Shown here in pieces: positions 18,099 to 26,617 of a DNA stretch of 64,000 nucleotides (positions are counted from its first letter, which is position 1; the number at the start of each line of letters is the position of its first letter). This DNA is from Candidatus Ozemibacter sibiricus (GTDB taxonomy: Bacteria; Muiribacteriota; Ozemobacteria; Ozemobacterales; Ozemobacteraceae), in assembly GCA_003327425.1 (NCBI GenBank), contig QOQW01000019.1:1-64000 (forward strand), given 5' to 3'. The notes beneath the pieces are model-generated. The model searched no databases and had not been told where the DNA came from. It was given only the letters and a program-made list of their open reading frames with translations. The translations under genes and the position numbers were made by a program.

Positions 18099-20077
18099 GC
18101 CACGCGTCAGAGGGCCGATCCCGCCGGCGCGGCCGGGCGGTGCTGGCGGCGACCGTGCTGGTGGTCATCGCCCTGCTGGGAATCCGGCCACTGCTGATGA
18201 TAGGCGGCTGGACCGCCCGCCCCGCCGATTGGCACTCTCCGTCCCGACTGGCCGAACAGATGGCGAAGCTGGCCCTGCAAGAAGTCCTTGCCCAGGCCCT
18301 CCTGGAGATGGCTGCCCCTTCCCCGGCCTGGGAACGCTGGCTGGCGTCCGCCGCCGAGCCGCTTCCCTTTTCGCTGGGCGTGCCCGCCAGCCTGCATCTG
18401 GCCCGCCATCATCTGGCGGGGTGGTTCACTCCCCAATTGGCCGCGCAGGCCCGCCTCCTGCGCACCCCCGACCACCGCCTCGCCCATCTCCTTCTCCAGA
18501 CCTCGTGCCACCTGGCCGCGCCTGACGGGGCGTCCATCGCCGGACAGGCGACCGCCACTCTGCTGGTGGGGCTCGAAATCACCCCTCTGCTCGGCCCCGA
18601 CCTGCCTCCCGCCGGCTGCGCGCTGCTGGTCCGGCAGGCCGGACAGGAATGCCTCGACACCGGGGGCCTGAGCCTGCATCCACCACAGGCGAGGTTGCGG
18701 GTCAGACAAGGCGATCTGCCGCCCGAGCGGCGCGGCCTGATCCGCCTCGAAGCCGGCTTCGAGCCAGGCGCCGCGATCAGTACGGCCGCGTTCTTCCTCG
18801 ACGCGCCGCCCAGCCTGGCGCGCCACCTGCCCGGCGCCACCCCGACCGAACTGCACCGCACCGGCGTGGACGACTGCCTGATCCTCCTCCCCGACCTCGC
18901 CGAACTGCTGGAAACGCATGGCATCCCTGCTCGTCAAGCCCTGAGCGGCCTGACCGGCCTCTTCACCCGTCAGACGCTGCCCCTGTCCGGTCCTTCCGCT
19001 CCTCTGGCCTCCCCTGCCTTCGACCTGGCGCGCGCTCTGTTGCTCGGCCCTCCTTCCCCCAGGACGGGGCCACCTTCGCCCCTGCCCGGACCAGAGCCGG
19101 CCGCTTGGTCCTTTGCCCCGCCGTCACCACCACCTGGAGGGGCACCCTTCTCACCAGGCCGGCGTTCGAGCGGCCCGCCCAGCCCCCAGGTCGCGGCCCT
19201 CGAGGGCCCCGCACCCGAGCTCCCCGCCCATCCGGGCCTCGACCCGTGGGCCGACCTCACCGGGGCGCGCGCCGACCTGGAACGCCTCTGCCAGCCGGCG
19301 CTCCCCATCCGATACCTCGAACTGACCGCCTTCCAGTTGTCGGTCGAGCGGTTTCCCGCTCCCATCCAGGCGGCGCTTGTCCCGTATGCCGGTCCCTGGC
19401 TCTGCCTCGATGCCATGACGGGACTGCGCGCCCCGCCGCCCCTGCCACGGTTCACCGACCGGCTCTTGCTGTGGTTATCTCGGCAGCGTCCGAGTCTGCC
19501 CCTGCCCCTCACGTCGCTGACCATCTCGCCCTTCGGGACCGCCACCACCGCGCCCTCTCTGCGGTGGCCTGGCGACTGGGGCGACAAAGTCCCGACTGCC
19601 GCAGCCGCCCATCTGGTGCTCGGCGGGCCAGGATCAGCGCCGGAACTGACCTGGCATGGTGTCCAAGGCATCTCTGGAGCACTGACCCTGGGCAATCCTC
19701 ATCAAGAAATCCGGTATCGCGGAACCGGCCTGCTGGTGGCTGCCGGGCCCATCTCGATCAAAGGCATCGTGCGCAAAGCCGATCCCGAGGCTCTGCTGCT
19801 GCTGGTCAGCCAGAGCGGCGTCATCGAGATCGATGCGCCCCGCGTGGAAGCCGGCTTGATCGCGCTCACCCCGCGCGGCACCGGCTGCGTGCGCCTGCTG
19901 CGCCCCACGCTGATCCATGGCGCCATCGCCGTCGACCGCCTGGGCACCGCCGAGTGGGCCACCGGCACGCACGTCCTGGCCTTCGACCCGGCCTTCGCCC
20001 CCGATCGGATCAGGCACCTGATCGCCCGGCGCCGCGACCTCGACTCGCCGCTCCTGAGCGCAGGAGAACAGCCATGA
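18095..20077 (+). CDS. hypothetical membrane-anchored/secreted protein
   Basis: 660 aa; N-terminal RRRGRAVLAATVLVVIALLGIRPLL hydrophobic segment; ATGA overlap with upstream gene. Confidence 0.75.
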   Translation: MSHASEGRSRRRGRAVLAATVLVVIALLGIRPLLMIGGWTARPADWHSPSRLAEQMAKLALQEVLAQALLEMAAPSPAWERWLASAAEPLPFSLGVPASLHLARHHLAGWFTPQLAAQARLLRTPDHRLAHLLLQTSCHLAAPDGASIAGQATATLLVGLEITPLLGPDLPPAGCALLVRQAGQECLDTGGLSLHPPQARLRVRQGDLPPERRGLIRLEAGFEPGAAISTAAFFLDAPPSLARHLPGATPTELHRTGVDDCLILLPDLAELLETHGIPARQALSGLTGLFTRQTLPLSGPSAPLASPAFDLARALLLGPPSPRTGPPSPLPGPEPAAWSFAPPSPPPGGAPFSPGRRSSGPPSPQVAALEGPAPELPAHPGLDPWADLTGARADLERLCQPALPIRYLELTAFQLSVERFPAPIQAALVPYAGPWLCLDAMTGLRAPPPLPRFTDRLLLWLSRQRPSLPLPLTSLTISPFGTATTAPSLRWPGDWGDKVPTAAAAHLVLGGPGSAPELTWHGVQGISGALTLGNPHQEIRYRGTGLLVAAGPISIKGIVRKADPEALLLLVSQSGVIEIDAPRVEAGLIALTPRGTGCVRLLRPTLIHGAIAVDRLGTAEWATGTHVLAFDPAFAPDRIRHLIARRRDLDSPLLSAGEQP

Positions 20078-20535
20078 CCATGACCACGCCCGCGCCCACC
20101 CCCACGCCCGCCTGGCGGCTGCCCGTCGCGCTGCTGATCGCGGCCCTGGGCGCCGCCGCAGGGGTGGTCGGCTGGTGGCTGCCCCGCCCCGATCCGGCTT
20201 CCTATCGTGCCTGGCTGGCTTCCACGCTGGCCGAGGAGCCCCTGACCATCCTCTCCGGGTGTTCCTATGCCTGGCTCGAGACCTACGCCGAGCACCCCCT
20301 GCCGTTCCTGCCCCTGGGAAGCGTGAGCCTGGCAGCCCCGCCCGCGCGAGCCCCCTACCACCCTCTGGCCGCGACCATCTTCCGCCGCCAGCTCGCCATC
20401 GAACCGGTGCCGCCGGTCGCCCCCAGCCGCCCCGCTGCTCTGCGCCTGCGTGTCACGGTCGATATCCCCACCGAACCGGCCTGGCCGGCGGTCATCGCCG
20501 AGACTCTGGTCTTCCGCGGAGACGATCAGCCATGA
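20074..20535 (+). CDS. hypothetical small membrane-anchored protein, 153 aa
   Basis: ATG 20074 in frame of ORF 18649..20535; MTMTTPAPTPTPAWRLPVALLIAALGAAAGVVGWWLPRP; ATGA overlaps on both sides. Confidence 0.7.
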   Translation: MTMTTPAPTPTPAWRLPVALLIAALGAAAGVVGWWLPRPDPASYRAWLASTLAEEPLTILSGCSYAWLETYAEHPLPFLPLGSVSLAAPPARAPYHPLAATIFRRQLAIEPVPPVAPSRPAALRLRVTVDIPTEPAWPAVIAETLVFRGDDQP

Positions 20536-21272
20536 CCGGGCGCCACCAGCTTCCTTCCAAGCGCTGGCCCGTGCGCTTCCGCCTCGCGCACCGCAGCCCC
20601 CTCCCGTTCGCTGCGTCTGCCGGCCCCCGCCTCGCGCACCGCGGCGCCGCCTCCCCTGAGGCCCTGCTGGCCACCCTGGTCATCCTCGTCCTGACCGTTT
20701 TTCTCTGGCATCAGGTGGGCCGCAACCCCGCCCAGAGCTGGCCGCTCCCTTCCCCGGCCCTCACCGCCCAGGCGCGGGCTCTCCTCGCCACTATCACCGC
20801 CGATCTGTCCCGCAGCCGCTCGGCCGGCTTCATCGCCACCTGGACCCGGCTACCGCCCCCGGACGGATCGCCCGATCAGCCTCATTCGATCCGATGGTTC
20901 ATGCTCCCCGCCGTCTTCGGCCTTCCGGTCTCGAACGCCACGCCCGCCTCTGCCCCCATCGAGATGGTGGCTTATGCTCTGGTCCCCGCCTCGAAGACCA
21001 CAGCGGCCCTGTATCGCCTCATCGCCTCGCCGTCACTTCCCCTGGAGGCCGTCACGGCCTCAGAGCTTGCCGAGTCGACACCGTTGGCCACCAATGTCGT
21101 ATTCCTCGACATCGCTCTTCATGCCGCGCCGACCGCTTCGGGCCCGGTCGATTGGTTCTCGGTGACCTTGCACCTGGGCGAGTCCACCGCGATGGCCTCC
21201 GGTACCGGCGACTTCTTCGCCGTCGCCCGCCCTTGGCGCCTTCCCACCGCCACCAGAATGACCTCTGAATGA
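20532..21272 (+). CDS. pseudopilin-like protein
   Basis: 246 aa from ATG 20532; HRG|AASPEALLATLVILVLTVFLWHQVG resembles a type IV prepilin segment with Gly at -1 and Glu at +5; ATGA overlap with upstream gene. Confidence 0.65.
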   Translation: MTGRHQLPSKRWPVRFRLAHRSPLPFAASAGPRLAHRGAASPEALLATLVILVLTVFLWHQVGRNPAQSWPLPSPALTAQARALLATITADLSRSRSAGFIATWTRLPPPDGSPDQPHSIRWFMLPAVFGLPVSNATPASAPIEMVAYALVPASKTTAALYRLIASPSLPLEAVTASELAESTPLATNVVFLDIALHAAPTASGPVDWFSVTLHLGESTAMASGTGDFFAVARPWRLPTATRMTSE

Positions 21273-21275
21273 GAT

Positions 21276-21306
21276 CTGCCCTCCCGAACCTCGTTCGAGA
21301 GGGCAG
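21276..21306. terminator. Inverted repeat between convergent genes; possible terminator
   Basis: CTGCCCTC (21276-21283) pairs with GAGGGCAG (21299-21306), inner CGAAC/GTTCG; no clear U tract. Confidence 0.45.
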
Positions 21307-21381
21307 CAGCAGCAAGAAAAAGCCGGGCAAAGAGGATCTACGAAGAGAAATCCAAGCTAGGCAGCCGTTTTCCCGGCATGA

Positions 21382-24300
21382 TCAGTTGTAGGGGACTTTC
21401 TCTGCATCGCTTGGCGAGGGGGTTTGCAAGGTGAAGGGAATTCGCCCGCACTTGCCGCTCGAATTTGTTGAATCGGGCTGGGCCAGGTAGAGAACGCAAC
21501 GATAGGTAGTGCCCGGTTGGGGCTTGATGGAGTACGGTGAGCCGGCCAAACTCAACATTTGAGCCTTGAACATCCACTTATCAGGTGCACCAACCTCTTG
21601 AATGATGAAATCGGAGAATATTGTTTTCCATTCCTCGATCCAGATCCAACCCGTGGGAGACTCGATCCCCGCGTAGGAATCATTGAGCGGCACCACCGGT
21701 TGACGCCCTTCGATATTTTTCACAAAAGGAGTCCCATACGGTGTTCCATCGCTATAGACATATTGGATGTATTTTTCAAATGCACCCCATGGACTGGCAC
21801 TCAGGGCTCCAGCTTTCTCTTTGACCTTGATTTTGAGGGGGAAGAGATAGACATCCCCATTTTTCATCGCCTGTTTGACCGTGAAAGCATATTCCCCAGG
21901 ATTCTTGAAATCTAATAAAAGATAATTAGAGAAGCTAGTACCATCTTGATAGAAATAGAGTCTGCAATAATCTGGCAAGACACTCCCATCAAGATCGTAG
22001 GGCGCCAATGTACTTTCGCCATCGATCAATCTGACATTGAAAAATGTCCCTTCGGCCAGCAATGGACGCGTGTCATACGAAGAATAGCCGATTTCGTATC
22101 GATACCCTGAACTATCGGAAGAACTCGAGGACAACGTACCAAGGAACCTGGACTGACTGGTACCGACGGGCCAGTTGGAGGTATAGCTCCGATTCCCGCC
22201 CGATTTGGTGGCCACGTGGATCGTGAACTTCCGACTCAGACTCTTCTGGCCGTTGTTCCACTGCAACGTGAACGTCGGTTCGAATTTCCCGGCCGCCCCT
22301 TTGGGATTGATGTTCAGATAATAGGAATAGGGTGCCGTAGAAGAATAGGCGCTCAAATTCTCGGTGGAAAACGTCCAATCGGTCGGCAGGTCAGAACACG
22401 TCCATCTCGCATCGGGGAACTTGGTATCGCTGGTCGCACGGATTCTGATCGAAGACCCGCTCACCACATAGATCGGGCCCTCTGGCGCATCCACCAGCTT
22501 GATCTCTCCTCCGCTGTCGACCGCCAGCGTGACGGTCTGCTGAGCCGTCAGAGCAGGCTGGCTGGAATCCTGCACGCGCACCGTCACCTGGTGGGTTCCC
22601 GCCGCTGCGGCGCCCGGCGTGCCCGCGACCTGCCCCTGGGCGTTGCCCGACAACCCCGCCGGCAGCCCCGTGATCGTGAACGAATAGGGCGCCGTTCCGC
22701 CGGTGGCGCCGAAGGCATGGGAGTAGGCCGTTCCGACCTGGGCTGCTGGCATGTTCAGATTCGTGATCTGCAGCGACCGCAGATTGAAAACCACCTGACG
22801 CTCCGCTTTCGAGCCGGCATCGTCTTCCACTTTTACCGTCGCGGTGTAGGTAGGATTGGTCGCCCCAGCCCCGACTGTGCCGACGATGTTCGCCTGACCT
22901 GGCGTGGCGGTCTTGGTCAGCGTCAGCCCCGGCGGCAGATTGGTCGCCGTCCAGGTGTAGTTTCTGGTGCCCTTCCCGCCGTGGGCCACAATCGTCTGAT
23001 CGACCGCCCCACCGATGGTGGTGTTGATCGGACCGACAGGATCGATCACCAGCAGCATCTCGAAATCCTTCTCGATGTCCTTGGGGGCTGACGATTCTTT
23101 GTCGCGCAGGTCATACTCGCCCACCGCCACTTTGACGGTCGCCGGCTCGAACGTCTCGAGCTGATGCGACGGCGTCACGGTCATCTCGCCCTTGGGCACC
23201 CCCGACACGACATAGGTGCCATCGCTCTTGACGTCGACCGTTTTGCTGAATGGCCCTCCCGGCAGGTCGGTGGCCTGCCCGGTCACCGAGACCTTCACGC
23301 CCGTGGGATCGCCGAGAATCTTGCCGTAGACCAATCGACGGTGCTGATCGTAGGTCGCTAAGACCTTTTCCCCTTCGAAGGCCAGATGCACCGGAAGATT
23401 GGGCTTTTCGGGGAAAGTCTGCACCAGGAAGGAAACCCCCAGATCGAGCAACCAGGCATACGAATGCCCCAGCACGTTGGAATAGTGGTATTCGGCGATC
23501 AGCCGCGCAAAGGCATCGGTCGACAGTTCGACCGCGGTCGTGCTCAGCACGTCGAGCAGCACCTGGGCGCGCAGATACACCCTGGCCGTCGCATCGACCT
23601 GGGCTTCGATGGTCGGCGACGTGCGAGTGAAGGAGTGGCTGCGATTGGGCTTGGTGCCCCCCGAAATCCCCGTGAAGGTGTTGTAGGAGATGGCCCCATC
23701 GATCCGTTCGCTGTAGCTGAAGGTCGACTGCACCGACATCGCCGCATCGGCCTCGACCTGATACCCGGCGAACAGACCGACCTTGAGCCGGACATTGGCC
23801 TTGCCGAGCTTCAGCGTGGCCGCCCAGGCCGCCGAGGGAATCGGGACCTCCCCTTCCACCGACAACGCTTGCGAGACGGTTGTCTTGACGGTCGCGGTGC
23901 TCTTGATCGACAGGAAATACTTGATATCAGAATCCTGGATCAGGTGGTAGTCAGCGTAGACCCAGGCATAGACCTCGACCGCGCCTTCGACGATCTCGAC
24001 CTTGACCTTCCCATTGTCGTAGATCACGGTGCCGGCCAGATCATGCCGCACATGGGGCTTGACTTCGGCATTCCGGATGGCCGGGGTCAGATCGATGGTC
24101 GGGCCGGTGATTTCGCGATGCTCCCCGGTGGGGATCACGATCGTCGTACCTGGCCCCGGAGCCACCGACGGACTGAGCATCTGCCCGGCCGGCGCCCCCG
24201 CCCGATCGAGGGTCTCGGGGGTCAGTTCGGTCGTGAAGGTCATGTCGAGCGTGTCGAAGGCATCGCTCAGCCGCCCAGGCTCAGTGACGATTGTCGTCGT

Positions 24301-24711
24301 CCCGTCAGGATTGGTCGTCACCGACTTGACCTTGACCACCTGCCCGGCCCCTTCGGTCACCACCAACACCTTGCCCGGCGCCGGAACCGCCGCCGGATCG
24401 GCGAAGCGAGCGACGATGGTTCCGTTACTACCGGCGGTGGCCGGCGTCAGGGTGGCAACCGTGACCGCATCGCCGGCTGCGAAATAGGAAGCATCGGCTT
24501 TCAGAGTCGCATTGGTGACTGTACCGCCCGGCGGGCCGAACCCATCACCGCTCGAGCCGCCCGCGGTCACGGGCACCACATCCTCTGATCCGCTCCCCGG
24601 GCTGGTGAGTCGACACCCGACCACCAGCCCCACCAAGGCGAGCAGGAAAACCGTCATCCACCATCGCATCGGCGAGGCTTTGCCATGAAAACCGTTCCTG
24701 AACAAGGCCAT
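21382..24711 (-). CDS. putative lipoprotein with Ig-like (He_PIG-type) domains
   Basis: 1109 aa; lipobox-like LVGLVVGC; LPPGLTLTKTATPGQANIVGTVG and LPAGLSGNAQGQVAGTPGAAAAGTHQVTVRVQDSS. Confidence 0.8.
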   Translation of the reverse strand: MALFRNGFHGKASPMRWWMTVFLLALVGLVVGCRLTSPGSGSEDVVPVTAGGSSGDGFGPPGGTVTNATLKADASYFAAGDAVTVATLTPATAGSNGTIVARFADPAAVPAPGKVLVVTEGAGQVVKVKSVTTNPDGTTTIVTEPGRLSDAFDTLDMTFTTELTPETLDRAGAPAGQMLSPSVAPGPGTTIVIPTGEHREITGPTIDLTPAIRNAEVKPHVRHDLAGTVIYDNGKVKVEIVEGAVEVYAWVYADYHLIQDSDIKYFLSIKSTATVKTTVSQALSVEGEVPIPSAAWAATLKLGKANVRLKVGLFAGYQVEADAAMSVQSTFSYSERIDGAISYNTFTGISGGTKPNRSHSFTRTSPTIEAQVDATARVYLRAQVLLDVLSTTAVELSTDAFARLIAEYHYSNVLGHSYAWLLDLGVSFLVQTFPEKPNLPVHLAFEGEKVLATYDQHRRLVYGKILGDPTGVKVSVTGQATDLPGGPFSKTVDVKSDGTYVVSGVPKGEMTVTPSHQLETFEPATVKVAVGEYDLRDKESSAPKDIEKDFEMLLVIDPVGPINTTIGGAVDQTIVAHGGKGTRNYTWTATNLPPGLTLTKTATPGQANIVGTVGAGATNPTYTATVKVEDDAGSKAERQVVFNLRSLQITNLNMPAAQVGTAYSHAFGATGGTAPYSFTITGLPAGLSGNAQGQVAGTPGAAAAGTHQVTVRVQDSSQPALTAQQTVTLAVDSGGEIKLVDAPEGPIYVVSGSSIRIRATSDTKFPDARWTCSDLPTDWTFSTENLSAYSSTAPYSYYLNINPKGAAGKFEPTFTLQWNNGQKSLSRKFTIHVATKSGGNRSYTSNWPVGTSQSRFLGTLSSSSSDSSGYRYEIGYSSYDTRPLLAEGTFFNVRLIDGESTLAPYDLDGSVLPDYCRLYFYQDGTSFSNYLLLDFKNPGEYAFTVKQAMKNGDVYLFPLKIKVKEKAGALSASPWGAFEKYIQYVYSDGTPYGTPFVKNIEGRQPVVPLNDSYAGIESPTGWIWIEEWKTIFSDFIIQEVGAPDKWMFKAQMLSLAGSPYSIKPQPGTTYRCVLYLAQPDSTNSSGKCGRIPFTLQTPSPSDAEKVPYN

Positions 24712-25078
24712 ATCCCCTCCTGGCGAAAATTGTTTTTTTGGGAATTGCCGATCTGGAAAAGTATCATTCTTCTGAAATTCGCGTCAAGAGGTGCATCAGC
24801 AGCTTGCTTTGCCCCCTTCGGCGACTTCAGGCCGACCCTCTTCCTCAAGGGAACAGCTCGCCTGAAGCCCTCGTGATCTGGAGCGACGCCCCGATCGGCC
24901 CAACTGCGAAGCGGCCGATCCGCCGGCTGAACGCGCCAGGTTCGGCAAGCCGCGACCAGGAGTTCAGGAACGAGGCCGATGGCCCCTGGCGACGGCCTCA
25001 GGGCCTGCAGAATGTGCCCGTTCTGAGGCCCCCTCAGGATTGATGATTCCCCTGCCCCAGGCCCCTGGGAACGGCGCC

Positions 25079-26398
25079 TTATTCCGGCGCTTCCTGGTCG
25101 AGATGATCGGTGCCCACCTGCTGGAAGTGCTCTTCGACCTGTCGGGCCCGCTCGTCGGTCGGCGGTTGCAGCGAAAGCAGGCGCGCCTTGGCCTGCCGGG
25201 CCTGGGCAGAATCGGGATACCGCGTCGTGATCTTCTGGAAGGTCTGGACGGCCTCGGCCAGATTCCCCTTGGGATCCTCCTCGAGATAGAGATCGCCCAG
25301 CTCGAGCAGGGCCTGCGGGTCGGGCTGCTTGCGCATCGCCGCCGCGTAGAGATTGATGGCGGCCACCGGCCGGGACGCCCGCAGCGCCCGGGCCTGGGCC
25401 AGGATCTCGGCGACCTCGGCCGCCGCCACCCGATCGGCCGCCGTGGGCTCGGCCGCGGGGGGAGGCGGCTCCGATGACGTGCGGCTGGGCTCGCTGCCCG
25501 GAACGTCAGCCACGGCCGCCACCGCCCTGGCTGTGGATGCCGTCAGCGTCACCGGCTTGGCCGTCGGTGACGCCATCGGAGCCGGCACCGGCTGGGCGGC
25601 CTCGGCGATGCGCGCCAGGGCCTCCTTGATCTCGGCCAGATGCCGCCGGGCCCGCTCCCGCAGATCGGGCGGGGCCGCCGCCTGGTCGACAACCGCCTGC
25701 AGCAACCGTCGCGCTTCTTCCAGATTGCCGTACAGCCGCTGGTACACCGCATGGAAGAACGCTTCCCGCGGCCCGCGCCGCGCCCGCGGCCCATAAAAAG
25801 CCAGCCCTTCCCCGATGAACCCGTAATCATTGGACAGATAGGAAGCATCGAGTTCGACGCAGGCCACGAAGGTCTCGAGAGCCGCCTCCCGCTTCCCCTC
25901 GCCCCGCTCCCGAAGGGCGCGCAGGAACAGCGACCGGGCCATTTGCTTGCGTTCGGCCTCGCGGCGGGCGGCCAGCTCCGGCCCACCGTCGGCCACCCGC
26001 TTCTCGGCCTCGGCCAGACGAGCTTCGAGGAGCAACCGCACGAGCGGCGGCAGCTCGCGCCCGGTGGCCAGCGCCTGGCGAAAGGCGGCCTGCGCTTCTT
26101 CGGGCTCCTCGATCTCCAGCAGCGCGAACCCGTACAGGGCCCACAACGGGTGGAAATCAGGAAAGCGCTTCACCCCGTCTTCCAGGATCTCGACGGCCTC
26201 CGCGTATTTCTTCTGGGCGTACAGCGATTGCGCCTTCCGCAGCGCCGCGCGCGGCGTCTCTTCGGCGGCGGCCAGCGACGGCAGGCAACCGACGACCAGC
26301 AGAACAACCACCCCGGCCCGCCTCAACCCGCCCAGGCGCCACGCCTGGCCATGCCAGGGCCACCAACGGTTCTGGCTGCCACGTTCCTGACCATTCAT
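25079..26398 (-). CDS. secreted tetratricopeptide-repeat protein
   Basis: 439 aa; signal-like VVVLLVVGCLPSLAAAEE; AQSLYAQKKYAEAVEILEDGVKRFPDFHPLWALYGFALLEIEEPEEAQAAFRQAL. Confidence 0.8.
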   Translation of the reverse strand: MNGQERGSQNRWWPWHGQAWRLGGLRRAGVVVLLVVGCLPSLAAAEETPRAALRKAQSLYAQKKYAEAVEILEDGVKRFPDFHPLWALYGFALLEIEEPEEAQAAFRQALATGRELPPLVRLLLEARLAEAEKRVADGGPELAARREAERKQMARSLFLRALRERGEGKREAALETFVACVELDASYLSNDYGFIGEGLAFYGPRARRGPREAFFHAVYQRLYGNLEEARRLLQAVVDQAAAPPDLRERARRHLAEIKEALARIAEAAQPVPAPMASPTAKPVTLTASTARAVAAVADVPGSEPSRTSSEPPPPAAEPTAADRVAAAEVAEILAQARALRASRPVAAINLYAAAMRKQPDPQALLELGDLYLEEDPKGNLAEAVQTFQKITTRYPDSAQARQAKARLLSLQPPTDERARQVEEHFQQVGTDHLDQEAPE

Positions 26399-26617
26399 TC
26401 TACGCCTCCACTGCGCATGACGCTCCCATGATCACCCTTGCCTGCGGTTCCGTCAAGCCTGCTCCCTGCGTGCCCCATCGATAGCCCAGGGAATCGGGCC
26501 GTATAAGGAATCGGGCTGCATCCGGTGCGCCTTGATTTCCCCTCCCTCAGGATTTCTGGTAACGTTGAAGAAGACCCAGACGTAAGGCTGGTAGAGTTCA
26601 GCCGAGGAGGACAAGGC

